This document shows, piece by piece, positions 26,148 through 35,028 of a DNA stretch of 64,000 nt. Source of the DNA: Pandoraea sputorum (lineage in GTDB: Bacteria > Pseudomonadota > Gammaproteobacteria > Burkholderiales > Burkholderiaceae); NCBI RefSeq assembly GCF_000814845.2, contig NZ_CP010431.2, forward strand, positions 3,658,001 to 3,722,000. The letters run 5' to 3'. How positions within the stretch are numbered: the stretch's first letter is position 1; every line of letters begins with the position of its first letter. A program made the translations under genes and the position numbers. A model generated the notes under the pieces. It was not told where the DNA came from. It ran no database searches and saw nothing but the letters and a program-made list of their open reading frames with translations.

Positions 26148-26795
26148 ATGATCGACCTTCACGTACTGCCCTTCTTTCTCGCCACCGTGCTCATCATGGT
26201 GGCGATTCCCGGTCCGACGACCATCTACATTTCGACGACGAGCGCCAGTCAGGGCTTTCGCTTCGGCCTCGCGTCTTGCTTCGGCGTGATGCTCGCCACG
26301 CTAGTGCACGTGAGCTTCGCCGCGGCCGGTCTCACGGCGCTGCTGCTGGCGTCACCGTGGCTGTTCAATGCCATCAAGTTGCTGGGTGCGGGCTACCTGG
26401 TGTATCTGGGCATCAAGGTCATTCGCAGCAAGCCGTCGGCGGCAGGGACGACTGCCACACCGCAGTCACAATCCCGTGCGCTCGGCGAGACGATCAAAAA
26501 GGGCTTCCTCGTCAATCTGCTCAATCCGAAGACGGGCCTCTTCATCGCGGCGTTTCTGCCGCAGTTCGTCACGCCATCGCTCGGTCATGTGCCGCTGCAG
26601 ATCGTCACGCTGGGTCTGTTGCTGGTCCTCGTGGGGGGTGTGAGCGACACGACCTACGCTGCCCTCGCGCGCACCATCGGCCGCGCACTCGCCAACCGCA
26701 GCAAGAAGCCCGGGATCGGCAAGTACATCGCGAGCCTGCTGTACATGGGGCTGGGTATCGCGGCGCTGGCGACGTCGAACGGCACGTCGAAGTAG
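26148..26795 (+). CDS. LysE/RhtB-family exporter
   Basis: 215 residues from ATG 26148, which opens directly with a hydrophobic helix. Six membrane segments and the family motif AIPGPTTIYIS near residue 17 are present, with FLVNLLNPKTGLFIAAFLPQF in the middle. Such proteins export amino acids or related metabolites. The substrate is not evident. Confidence 0.85.
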   Translation: MIDLHVLPFFLATVLIMVAIPGPTTIYISTTSASQGFRFGLASCFGVMLATLVHVSFAAAGLTALLLASPWLFNAIKLLGAGYLVYLGIKVIRSKPSAAGTTATPQSQSRALGETIKKGFLVNLLNPKTGLFIAAFLPQFVTPSLGHVPLQIVTLGLLLVLVGGVSDTTYAALARTIGRALANRSKKPGIGKYIASLLYMGLGIAALATSNGTSK

Positions 26796-26883
26796 ACGCA
26801 TCGCATGCGGCGATAGGGCCGAAAGCGCTTGTCCATCGCCGCGGGCCCCACATGGTCAGCATGTGGAGATCTGCGACGTCGCG

Positions 26884-27657
26884 CTACGCTTTGAGTGCGA
26901 TGCGCGCCAGTGCCTCGAAGACGTCTCGTCCGGCACCGTAGGCCGGGTCGAATTGCAGCGCATCGCGCGCGCATTTCGCCGTGATCTCGGGTGCGATGTC
27001 CAGAGACGGTCCCATCATGCTCGTCGCCAGTTGAATCTCGCAGGCGCGGTTCAGCGTCCAGAGATAGGTGAATGCTTCCGGAATGCTGCCGCCCCACGAG
27101 AGCAAACCGTGGTTTCTCAGAATCACCGCTTGCCTGTCACCGATGCTACGAAGCAAGCGCGGCCCTTCGTCGGCATGCACCGTCACGCCTTCGAAATCGT
27201 GATACGCCACACGTTCCTGCAATTGCGCGCTATAGAAATTGTCGCTGCGCAGACCCGCAGCGGAACATGCGACGGCAACACCCGCTGTGGTGTGCGTGTG
27301 CATCACGCAGTGCGCCCCCGGCAACCCCTGATGCAGCGCCGCGTGCACGGTGAATCCAGCCGGATTGATCGGGTAGTCGCTGCCGCCAAGAATATTGCCC
27401 TGCCCGTCCACTTTGACGAGATTCAGCGGCGTCACTTCCGAATAATGCAGACCGAACGGGTTGATCAGGAACGCCGCCGGACTCGCGTGCGCCACGCGAA
27501 GCGTAATGTGGTTGTAGATCAGCTCAGTCCAGCCGAGATAGTCGAAAATGCGGTAGCAGGCGGCCAGTTCGCATCGCGCCGCCCATTCGGCGTCGCTCAT
27601 GCCGTCCGGTCGCGTCAGCGATGCAAAGGCGGAATGTGGGGAATATTCGTTTTTCAT
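26884..27657 (-). CDS. Class II aldolase/adducin-family protein
   Basis: 257 residues from ATG 27657, with AGGAGA upstream. The aldolase II fold shows YNHITLRV, the metal-binding histidines in MHTHTTAG near residue 105 and a third in LRNHGLLSWG near 168. Members cleave or decarboxylate sugar phosphates or related acids with a divalent metal. No kinase or isomerase is nearby to define the substrate. The LysR regulator gene lies upstream on the same strand. Confidence 0.87.
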   Translation of the reverse strand: MKNEYSPHSAFASLTRPDGMSDAEWAARCELAACYRIFDYLGWTELIYNHITLRVAHASPAAFLINPFGLHYSEVTPLNLVKVDGQGNILGGSDYPINPAGFTVHAALHQGLPGAHCVMHTHTTAGVAVACSAAGLRSDNFYSAQLQERVAYHDFEGVTVHADEGPRLLRSIGDRQAVILRNHGLLSWGGSIPEAFTYLWTLNRACEIQLATSMMGPSLDIAPEITAKCARDALQFDPAYGAGRDVFEALARIALKA

Positions 27658-27787
27658 GATTTTGCGTGTCTCCTGATCACCCAAAGGAGTCTACGCGGCC
27701 CCACTGCCCGCTTCGCGATTTCTGCTTAGGAATTCGTTAAGGGCGCTTACGAATGCGCAAATCCGGCGCGTCGATGCACATCTCGGA

Positions 27788-28708
27788 TCACCGTGTCAGT
27801 GTCCGATACCAATCATCGACCCAGCGAATGAGGAAGGTGTGGAAACCGGCCGCTGCGGGAGATAGCTCGCGTTCCTTGGCGTGATAGAGACAGATCTGCC
27901 GGATCGTTTCCGGTTTTCCGGTGCGCCGCATGACCAGGTCCTGACTGCGGGCAAAGTCCTGCACATAGTCCGGCGCGAGTGTCACCGACAGTCCGGCACG
28001 CGCCATGCCGAATGCCGTGGTGACGTTCTCGACGATCTCGACGGGAAATACGCGGTTGTCCTCAGGCTGATCGCTGAGCATGCGCGCGACGCTGTACTCG
28101 TGATCGCGTCCGGTGGCGACGATGGCCGTTTCCCGCAACACCTCCCACGGTACGACGTCGTACCGCGCGAGCGCGTGCCGGGGCGAACACCAGACGACCC
28201 ACGGACTTTCGAACAACGGCGTTGCACTCACGCGATCGCTCAGTGGCTGATTCGGACCAAGCGCAATATCGATTTCCCCGTCGGCAACCGAAGACACGAG
28301 ATGCTCGACTTCAACGTCCGTTGGTCGAATCGTCACCTTCGGATGGAGTTCGCGATATGCCGCGATGGCGTCGGGCAACACGGCCGCGCAAAGTACCAAT
28401 GGCGCTCCCACGCGGATGACACCGGATGCACGGTCCCGGATGTTTTTCGCGGACCGCTCTGCCGCGTGGAGCTGCGTCATGGCGGCGGTGGCAGCAGGCA
28501 GAAAGTCCGCGCCTGCGACGGTCAGCGTGACGCGGCGAGTCGTCCGGTCAAAGAGCCGAAAGCCGACTTCGCGCTCCAGCTCGCCGAGCAACTGACTCAC
28601 CGCAGACGGTGTCAGGCACACCCGATCCGCCGCACGCGCGATGCTCCCACAGTCCACGATCGCGAGAAACGTTTCCAATTGACGCGCATTTAGTCGGCTT
28701 AGCGGCAT
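27788..28708 (-). CDS. LysR-family transcriptional regulator
   Basis: 306 residues. The winged helix (about 8-65) reads LNARQLETFLAIVDCGSIARAADRVCLTPSAVSQLLGEL across two adjacent stretches. A periplasmic-binding-like effector domain covers about 95-300. It stands between the class II aldolase gene and tRNA-Sec. Its target is not clear. Confidence 0.88.
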   Translation of the reverse strand: MPLSRLNARQLETFLAIVDCGSIARAADRVCLTPSAVSQLLGELEREVGFRLFDRTTRRVTLTVAGADFLPAATAAMTQLHAAERSAKNIRDRASGVIRVGAPLVLCAAVLPDAIAAYRELHPKVTIRPTDVEVEHLVSSVADGEIDIALGPNQPLSDRVSATPLFESPWVVWCSPRHALARYDVVPWEVLRETAIVATGRDHEYSVARMLSDQPEDNRVFPVEIVENVTTAFGMARAGLSVTLAPDYVQDFARSQDLVMRRTGKPETIRQICLYHAKERELSPAAAGFHTFLIRWVDDWYRTLTR

Positions 28709-28778
28709 AAGAGAAATCGATATCTAAGAATCCTTACTGACAAATGCCGCAAACCAGACCGCAAGACGCAACGGAAAA

Positions 28779-28874
28779 TGGCGGAAAGCAGCCGGAGTCG
28801 AACCGACCTGGGAGCGTCTGACGCCCCCAACCGGGTTTGAAGCCCGGCCGCATCACCGGATACGGATGCCTTCC
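28779..28874 (-). tRNA. selC: tRNA-Sec (anticodon UCA)
   Basis: The minus strand from 28874 starts GGAAGGCA, which pairs over eight base pairs with TGCTTTCC, giving the long acceptor stem typical of tRNA-Sec. The anticodon loop is CTTCAAA with anticodon TCA. A long variable arm (GGGGGCGTCAGACGCTCCC) and the T-loop GGTTCGACTCC follow. G and an encoded CCA (28781-28779) end it. Length is 96 bases, near the 95 of the E. coli gene. It is the last gene of the selenium cluster. Confidence 0.97.
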
Positions 28875-28968
28875 TTCAGACGAAGCAATTTCACTTGCTC
28901 GATGATGAGGTTGACGTCCGCGCACCGCGCGAAACCGTCACCTTTGATGCCGCGACCGGCAAACTTCG

Positions 28969-30888
28969 CTACGCCGCGCCCCACGCCACCCCGGGTCGCC
29001 GCACATGCCGGTCACCAACGCGGCGAGTATATCCCGCACGGTCGAAGAACTCCAGAATCTGAATCGCGCGCTTGCGTCCCAGACCCGTCGCATCCCGAAA
29101 CGCTCCAGCCTCGACCCGACCGTCGCCCTCCGCAACGATGTCCGCGAGCGCCTGCACACACGCGTCGTCATAGAACAGGTCCTTCACGATTTGATGCACC
29201 CTCCCCTGACGCGCAAGCTTGCGCAACACGGCACGCACGCGCTCCTCAGGCACGTTCAGGTCGCGCCCCATATCGCGCACCCACGGCGGATCGAACCGGC
29301 CCTGCGCCACCTTCGGCAACAACGCCTCGGCCAACGCCGTCTCCTCGGCCGTCATTTCGACGCGATGGGTCGGCAGATGCCACCACGCCCCCGTACGCGT
29401 CACCGCACCTTCGCTCAGCAACGCCTGCACGACGATGCGCCAGCGGCTGGCCTCCAGCGACGGCCACGTCATGCGCCCAAGCCGCGCCGCATCGAGCCCC
29501 GGCTCGTCGGGCATGCGTGCGTGATAGTCGCCAAGCGACGCCACTACTCGGGCACGCATCGCCTCCCATGCTTGCGGTGAGAAGGCCAGCGATTCGCCCT
29601 CACCACCCGACAGCACAACGGCGTCCGACGGCCACGACCATTGCGACGCAGGCAAACCGGTAATCGCCACAACCTGCTGGCTCGTCAGCCCGTACGGTGC
29701 CTGCGTCAACAATGCACTCAGACCGTTGCCATCGAGGTACTGCGCTACGGCATCCAGCCACGCCAGACGCCCCGCCGAACGACGCTTGCGCTCAGGTGCC
29801 GCAGGATCGAGCACGCGTCCGCCGCCAACGGTTGCCGTCGCCTGCGGATTGCGCACGATGAAGCGATCGCCCGGCATCGTGCACACGGGCGTATCGAAGA
29901 CCAGTTGCACACGCATCGACGCGCCAGGGGCGAGCGTGTCGCCCCCCAACAGGACGGTGCGTGCCTGCACATGTGTCGTTCCTAAATGCACATGCAACGG
30001 AAACCATTGCGTGAGGGGCGCGCTGCCGTCCAGCCAATGCATGTCGACGTCCACATGTGTGGAGGGCGACGACAATCCCGACGCGACGATCCAGTCGCCA
30101 CGCTTAAGCTGATCACGCTCGATGCCCGCCAGATTCAGCGCACATCGCTCGCCCGCGCGGCCCGCCTTGTCCGCTTCTACCGGCCGGTTCTGCGCATGGA
30201 TGCTGCGCACTCGCACCGGCAAGCCCTGCGGCATGACCGTGAGGTTGTCGCCCACGCGCACCATGCCAGCGAACGCGGTGCCCGTCACGACCGTGCCGTG
30301 CCCTGCCAACGTAAAGACGCGGTCGACGGCCAGACGGAACAACGCATCGTCGCGACGCATCGCATTGCCCGACGCACGCAACGCGTCGGCCGCCTGCGTC
30401 AGATGCTCACGCAGCGTCGCCACACCGGCGTCGCCCGGCGTGGTCGCCGATACGGGCACCACGTCGGCCTGCGCGAGCGGCGTATTCGCGAGCCATTGCG
30501 AGATCTCTTGCGTCACGGCGTCCAGACGCGCGCCGTCCACACGATCGGCCTTCGACAAGGCCACTACACCGCGCTTCACACCGAGCATCGTCAGAATCGC
30601 CAGATGCTCGCGCGTTTGCGGCATGATGCCGTCGTCGGCGGCAATCACCAGCAACGCGAAGTCGATGCCAACCGCCCCCGCCGCCATCGTATGAATCAGT
30701 TTCTCGTGCCCGGGAACGTCGATGAAGCCCAGCACCTCGCCATCCGGCAACGGTGTGTAGGCATACCCAAGTTCGATGGAAATGCCGCGCGCCTTCTCTT
30801 CCTTGAGACGATCGGTGTCGACACCGGTCAGTGCGCGAACGAGGCTCGTCTTGCCGTGGTCGATGTGACCCGCGGTGCCTACGATCAT
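28969..30888 (-). CDS. selB: Selenocysteine-specific elongation factor
   Basis: 639 residues. An EF-Tu-like GTPase domain (about 1-170) carries [17 protein letters not shown] and SKAD motifs. Two beta barrels follow (about 175-365). A C-terminal series of winged-helix domains (about 390-635) binds the SECIS hairpin in the mRNA. It brings Sec-tRNA to the ribosome at the UGA of fdoG. The ATG overlaps the selA stop (ATGA) and is preceded by GAGGAG. Confidence 0.96.
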   Translation of the reverse strand: MIVGTAGHIDHGKTSLVRALTGVDTDRLKEEKARGISIELGYAYTPLPDGEVLGFIDVPGHEKLIHTMAAGAVGIDFALLVIAADDGIMPQTREHLAILTMLGVKRGVVALSKADRVDGARLDAVTQEISQWLANTPLAQADVVPVSATTPGDAGVATLREHLTQAADALRASGNAMRRDDALFRLAVDRVFTLAGHGTVVTGTAFAGMVRVGDNLTVMPQGLPVRVRSIHAQNRPVEADKAGRAGERCALNLAGIERDQLKRGDWIVASGLSSPSTHVDVDMHWLDGSAPLTQWFPLHVHLGTTHVQARTVLLGGDTLAPGASMRVQLVFDTPVCTMPGDRFIVRNPQATATVGGGRVLDPAAPERKRRSAGRLAWLDAVAQYLDGNGLSALLTQAPYGLTSQQVVAITGLPASQWSWPSDAVVLSGGEGESLAFSPQAWEAMRARVVASLGDYHARMPDEPGLDAARLGRMTWPSLEASRWRIVVQALLSEGAVTRTGAWWHLPTHRVEMTAEETALAEALLPKVAQGRFDPPWVRDMGRDLNVPEERVRAVLRKLARQGRVHQIVKDLFYDDACVQALADIVAEGDGRVEAGAFRDATGLGRKRAIQILEFFDRAGYTRRVGDRHVRRPGVAWGAA

Positions 30889-32342
30889 GCGCGCAACTCC
30901 TCAAACTGACGCGAAAGACGCATTTCGTCATGCGCCTCGAGGCAGCGCAGGTCGAGCCAGAGTGTCTGATCGGCAATGCGTCCGATCACCGGATAAGGCA
31001 AGCCTCGCAGCGCCGCCTCGAGCTTTGCGAGCGCACGGCCGCTGCCACGCTTGCCGCCGCCCGCAGGGGCAATCGCCAACCCGTAGCTCGGCAACTGCTC
31101 GACGGGCAAGGCACCGCTGCCGATCTGGCTGACCATCGGCGCGGCGATCACGGTGTAGGCCTCGCCCAGCGACTTCGTCAGCACCGGCACCAGCCGCTCC
31201 GCCTGTGCCGCCATCTCGGCGCGCGTGCGCGTGAGGAGACGCAACGTCGTCAACCGTTCGGGCAGATGGTCAGGATCGCGATACAGACGCAGCACCGGCT
31301 CCAGCGCCGCGAGCGTCAGCTTGCCAACGCGAAGCGCGCGTTTTAACGGATGCTTCTTGATCTTTGCGATGAGGTCCTTACGGCCGACAATCATGCCCGC
31401 CTGCGGCCCGCCAAGCAGCTTGTCGCCGGAGAACGTGACGAGATCGGCACCGGCCGCAATCGTCTCCTGCACGGTTGTCTCGTGCGGCAATCCCCAGCGC
31501 TCCAACGGCGTGAGCGTGCCGCTGCCGAGATCGACGGCCACCGGCACGCCGTGCGGCTTCGCGATCTCCACGACTTCCGACACATCGACGCTCTTGGTAA
31601 AGCCCGTCACCTCGTAGTTACTGCAATGCACCTTCATCAGGAGCGCCGTCTTCTCGCTGATGGCATTGCGATAGTCGGCCGCATGCGTGCGGTTCGTCGT
31701 GCCGATCTCGACGAGCTTCGCCCCCGCATGCGTCATGATGTCCGGGATGCGAAACGCTCCGCCGATTTCCACCAGTTCTCCGCGCGACACCACCACTTCA
31801 CGACGCTTCGCCAGCGTCGCCAGCATCAGCAGCACGGCCGCCGCGTTGTTATTGACGACCGTGGCCGCTTCGCCGCCGGTCAGTTCGCAGAGTAACGGGG
31901 AGATGAGGTCGTCGCGATCGCCACGCCCGCCCGTCGCCAGATCGAATTCGAGATTGGCCGGTGTCGTGAGCGCCTGCACGACCGATTCGACGGCCGCCTC
32001 GGGCAGCAACGCGCGCCCAAGATTCGTATGCAGCACAGTGCCGGTGAAATTGAAGACGGGACGCAGCGTCGCGCGATTGCGCTCGGTCAATCCCGTCTTG
32101 ATGCGCTCGCCGAATGCCGACGGACTCAACGCGTCGTGCGAGAGCGTGCCCGCAAGCGCTGCTGCACGGCATTCGTCGAGATCGCGACGCAACGCCGCCG
32201 TCACCTGAGTGCGTCCAAAGTCGGCCACGGCGGTCTGCAACTCGGACATTCCCAACAGGCGGTCGAGCGACGGCAGATCCGCCGCGCCGGCGCGCATGCG
32301 ACCCTCGTCGGCCACTGGCATTGCCCCGCTTGCGTCTTTCAT
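30885..32342 (-). CDS. selA: L-seryl-tRNA(Sec) selenium transferase
   Basis: 485-residue PLP enzyme that converts Ser-tRNA(Sec) to Sec-tRNA(Sec) using selenophosphate. The N-terminal domain is followed by a fold-type-I core with NLGRALLPEAAVE, NNNAAAVLLML, SRGELVEIGGAFRIPDI and the PLP lysine in TFSGDKLLGGPQAG near residue 295. Its start shares a base with the fdhE stop (TGATG). selD, which makes selenophosphate, is not in this window. Confidence 0.96.
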   Translation of the reverse strand: MKDASGAMPVADEGRMRAGAADLPSLDRLLGMSELQTAVADFGRTQVTAALRRDLDECRAAALAGTLSHDALSPSAFGERIKTGLTERNRATLRPVFNFTGTVLHTNLGRALLPEAAVESVVQALTTPANLEFDLATGGRGDRDDLISPLLCELTGGEAATVVNNNAAAVLLMLATLAKRREVVVSRGELVEIGGAFRIPDIMTHAGAKLVEIGTTNRTHAADYRNAISEKTALLMKVHCSNYEVTGFTKSVDVSEVVEIAKPHGVPVAVDLGSGTLTPLERWGLPHETTVQETIAAGADLVTFSGDKLLGGPQAGMIVGRKDLIAKIKKHPLKRALRVGKLTLAALEPVLRLYRDPDHLPERLTTLRLLTRTRAEMAAQAERLVPVLTKSLGEAYTVIAAPMVSQIGSGALPVEQLPSYGLAIAPAGGGKRGSGRALAKLEAALRGLPYPVIGRIADQTLWLDLRCLEAHDEMRLSRQFEELRA

Positions 32343-33373
32343 CAGGCTTCCTCGGCGTTTTGCCAGAGCAACGGATTGCCGTTGGCGCGCGCGTATCCCG
32401 CCTCGCCCATCAGCACGTCGAGCGCAAGGCTTGCGAGATCGTCCGCGACCGGCTCCACGAACGGGTCCTTGTCCTGATAGAAGATCTTGCGGTAGCTATG
32501 ACAGTCGTCGCACGACTCCGCCCGGATGGGCGACGATGCAACGCGCTTGCCCGCTTCGTCGAGCATCGGCCGCCCATCTTTGCCCTTGAGGAGTCCGCCG
32601 TCGGCTGCGGCCACGTCTTCGCCCGAGGCAGCGGCATCGCCCGCCGTGTCGACGACGTGATACGCCACGTGCTCGCTCGCTTCGCAATGCGTGCACTTCA
32701 CCCGCACCATGTGCCATTCGGTCGAGCACAGGCCACAGGCCAGATAGCGATAGCCCTCGTGCGCGCCGCCAATGCGAACCACGCTCGCCACCGGCAACGT
32801 GCCGCACACCGGGCACACATTGGGCACGTCGAGCATCGGCACTTCGCCTGCGTCGAATGTGCTGGCCACGCCTGTCCAGAGCACTTGCAGCGCCGCCATC
32901 AGGAACGGCGCGCTCGCCGCATCCACGCCCTTTCCGTGCCCCGCAAGCAACGCCTGCGCGCCCGCTTCGAGCGACGCCGGATCGGCCGCGCGCACGCGAT
33001 CGATCACCGTCTTTACCGCCGGGGACACGCCGGGCTGCGACGCCACCGCGTCGAGCAACGGCGTGAGCAGCGGCTGCCAGCGACCGGCATCGTAGCCGCC
33101 GCTCGCAGGGACGAGCGGCATGCAGTGCTGCTGTGCCTGTTCGATCGATTCGGGGGACGGACGCTCGGCCTGGAAATTGTCGAGCACGCGTTGCTGCGCG
33201 TCGACCAGTGCGGCCATCAGTCGCAGGTAATCGCCCAGCGGATGGCCGTCGGCCAGTTGGCGCAGGCGTGCCGCACGGGCCGAAAAGACTTCGGCGCGTT
33301 GCGGCATGCGCAGACGGGGGATGGAGGTGCGATCGAGGGACTCGATCTGTCCGGGTTCGAGAATGCGTTGCAA
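32342..33373 (-). CDS. fdhE: Formate dehydrogenase accessory protein FdhE
   Basis: 343-residue cytoplasmic protein needed for formate dehydrogenase maturation. Three cysteine pairs form the iron-binding rubredoxin-like region: CPVCGTLP near residue 188, CGLCSTEWHMVRVKCTHC near 215-235 and SCDDCHSYRKIFYQDKDP near 290. An insert of about 25 residues separates the last two. It lies 45 bases after the cytochrome-b subunit gene and overlaps selA. Confidence 0.93.
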   Translation of the reverse strand: MQRILEPGQIESLDRTSIPRLRMPQRAEVFSARAARLRQLADGHPLGDYLRLMAALVDAQQRVLDNFQAERPSPESIEQAQQHCMPLVPASGGYDAGRWQPLLTPLLDAVASQPGVSPAVKTVIDRVRAADPASLEAGAQALLAGHGKGVDAASAPFLMAALQVLWTGVASTFDAGEVPMLDVPNVCPVCGTLPVASVVRIGGAHEGYRYLACGLCSTEWHMVRVKCTHCEASEHVAYHVVDTAGDAAASGEDVAAADGGLLKGKDGRPMLDEAGKRVASSPIRAESCDDCHSYRKIFYQDKDPFVEPVADDLASLALDVLMGEAGYARANGNPLLWQNAEEA

Positions 33374-33418
33374 GGTGGCCGGCCTCGTAAGAGCGTCCGA
33401 CCACCAGCAGGGCCGGAC

Positions 33419-34066
33419 TTATTTGTTGAGTTGCTTGTACCAGGCGCGATGGTGTTTCCACGCCCAGCCGCGGGTGACGGTGCCGCGCGTCATGGCTTGC
33501 ACGGAACCCTTGATCCAGATCGCCGCGTAGATGTGCGTAATGATGCCGCAAATCAACACGAATGCACACACCGCGTGTACGTCGGAGGCGAGACGGATCA
33601 CCCAGATCGGGAAGTAGAACGCGAAGTACGCGCGCCAGATCACGATACCCGAGAGCAACAGGCCGATCATGCACAACACCATCACGTAGAACAGCAGCTT
33701 CTGCCCGGCGTTGTAACGGCCGACTTCCGGCAGATTCTCTTCGCGATTGTTGAGCACGTCGCCGATGTTCTTCATCCACTCGGTGTCGCGCTGTTCGAAC
33801 TTGTTGTAGCGTGCAAGCCGCATGGCGAGCCACACAAAAGCCACGAACATCACCAGACCGACGAACGGGTGCAGAATCCGCGTCCACGGTCCACCACCGA
33901 ACAGATTGGTGAGCCAGAACATCGACGGATGAAACAACGCCAGCCCGGACAGCGCGAGCAGAATGAACGTGCCCGCGACGATCCAGTGGTTGATGCGTTC
34001 CGCCGCGTTGTAGCGCTCGATCAGTTCGTCCTTGCCGTGCTTGTGATCACTCGAATCAATCGACAT
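33419..34066 (-). CDS. fdoI: Formate dehydrogenase cytochrome b556 (gamma) subunit
   Basis: 215 residues with four membrane helices. Histidines suited to bind two hemes b lie in RINHWIVAG, HPFVGLVMF, and AVCAFVLICGIITHIYAAIW. It passes electrons from the iron-sulfur subunit to quinone. ATG 34066 lies two bases after the fdoH stop. Confidence 0.93.
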   Translation of the reverse strand: MSIDSSDHKHGKDELIERYNAAERINHWIVAGTFILLALSGLALFHPSMFWLTNLFGGGPWTRILHPFVGLVMFVAFVWLAMRLARYNKFEQRDTEWMKNIGDVLNNREENLPEVGRYNAGQKLLFYVMVLCMIGLLLSGIVIWRAYFAFYFPIWVIRLASDVHAVCAFVLICGIITHIYAAIWIKGSVQAMTRGTVTRGWAWKHHRAWYKQLNK

Positions 34067-34068
34067 GG

Positions 34069-35019
34069 TCAGACCTCCTCGTGCGTGACAACGCCCTTCT
34101 GGCCGTCGGGACCGTCGCCCTTGCGGGATGCATCGTACCGGCGGGCTTCCTCTTCATCTTCCTCGGTCGTTTCGTTCGGACCGGTCTTGATGTAGTGGAA
34201 GAAACCGGCAATTGCCGTGAACGCCATCGCAGCCACGCCCAGCGGTTTGGCGATGCCCTTCCAGAACGTCACCATCGGACTGATGCGCGGGTTGTCCGGC
34301 AGACCGTGATACAGCGACGGCTTGTCGGCATGATGCAGCACGTACATCACGTGCGTGCCACCCACGCCCGCCGGATCGTACAGCCCGGCGTTGTCGAAGC
34401 CCCGCGACTTCAGGTCTTCGATACGCTCGGCCGCCTGATCCTTCATAGCGTCCTTGGTGCCGAACATGATCGCCCCCGTCGGGCACGTCTTCACGCAGGC
34501 CGGCTCCAGCCCCACCGACACGCGGTCGGAGCAAAGCGTGCACTTGTACGCCTTGTGATCCTTCTGCGAGATGCGCGGGATGTTGAACGGGCACCCGGTA
34601 ATGCAGTACCCGCAGCCGATACAGGCCTCTTCGTGGAAGTCGACGATGCCGTTCGCGTATTGCACGATTGCGCCCGGCGACGGGCACGCCTTCAGGCAGC
34701 CCGGGTCCTCGCAATGCATGCAGCCATCCTTGCGGATGAGCCATTCGAGGTCGCCCTTCGGGTTCTCGTACTCGGTAAAACGCATGAGCGTCCAGGAGTC
34801 CGCCGTCAGGTCTGCCGGGTTGTCGTACACGCCGACGTTGGTCCCGACCTCGTCGCGCAGGTCGTTCCACTCCATGCACGCCGTCTGGCAGGCCTTGCAG
34901 CCGATGCACTTCGAGACGTCGATGAGTTTGGCGACGTCGCCCGTGTGCGCTTCACGCACCGAGGGCGACGGCAAGGTCGTTGCCGAGCGCCGTTTGATAT
35001 CCAGTGATTGCAATGCCAT
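34069..35019 (-). CDS. fdoH: Formate dehydrogenase iron-sulfur (beta) subunit
   Basis: 316 residues with four 4Fe-4S cysteine sets: [42 protein letters not shown] and CTLCSDR...[11 protein letters not shown]-terminal membrane helix near residue 255-275 anchors it. The tail is acidic ([13 protein letters not shown]) and longer than usual. It relays electrons from FdoG to the cytochrome and starts nine bases after fdoG. Confidence 0.95.
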   Translation of the reverse strand: MALQSLDIKRRSATTLPSPSVREAHTGDVAKLIDVSKCIGCKACQTACMEWNDLRDEVGTNVGVYDNPADLTADSWTLMRFTEYENPKGDLEWLIRKDGCMHCEDPGCLKACPSPGAIVQYANGIVDFHEEACIGCGYCITGCPFNIPRISQKDHKAYKCTLCSDRVSVGLEPACVKTCPTGAIMFGTKDAMKDQAAERIEDLKSRGFDNAGLYDPAGVGGTHVMYVLHHADKPSLYHGLPDNPRISPMVTFWKGIAKPLGVAAMAFTAIAGFFHYIKTGPNETTEEDEEEARRYDASRKGDGPDGQKGVVTHEEV

Positions 35020-35028
35020 GGCGCCTCC

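Noticed and set aside
28779..28874. tRNA-Sec as the edge of a genomic island
   Set aside because: selC is a known integration site in enteric bacteria, but there is no integrase, no direct repeat of the tRNA end and no foreign-looking segment next to it.
32114..34195. 693-codon plus-strand open frame
   Set aside because: Antisense to selA, fdhE and fdoI; composition is that of a shadow.
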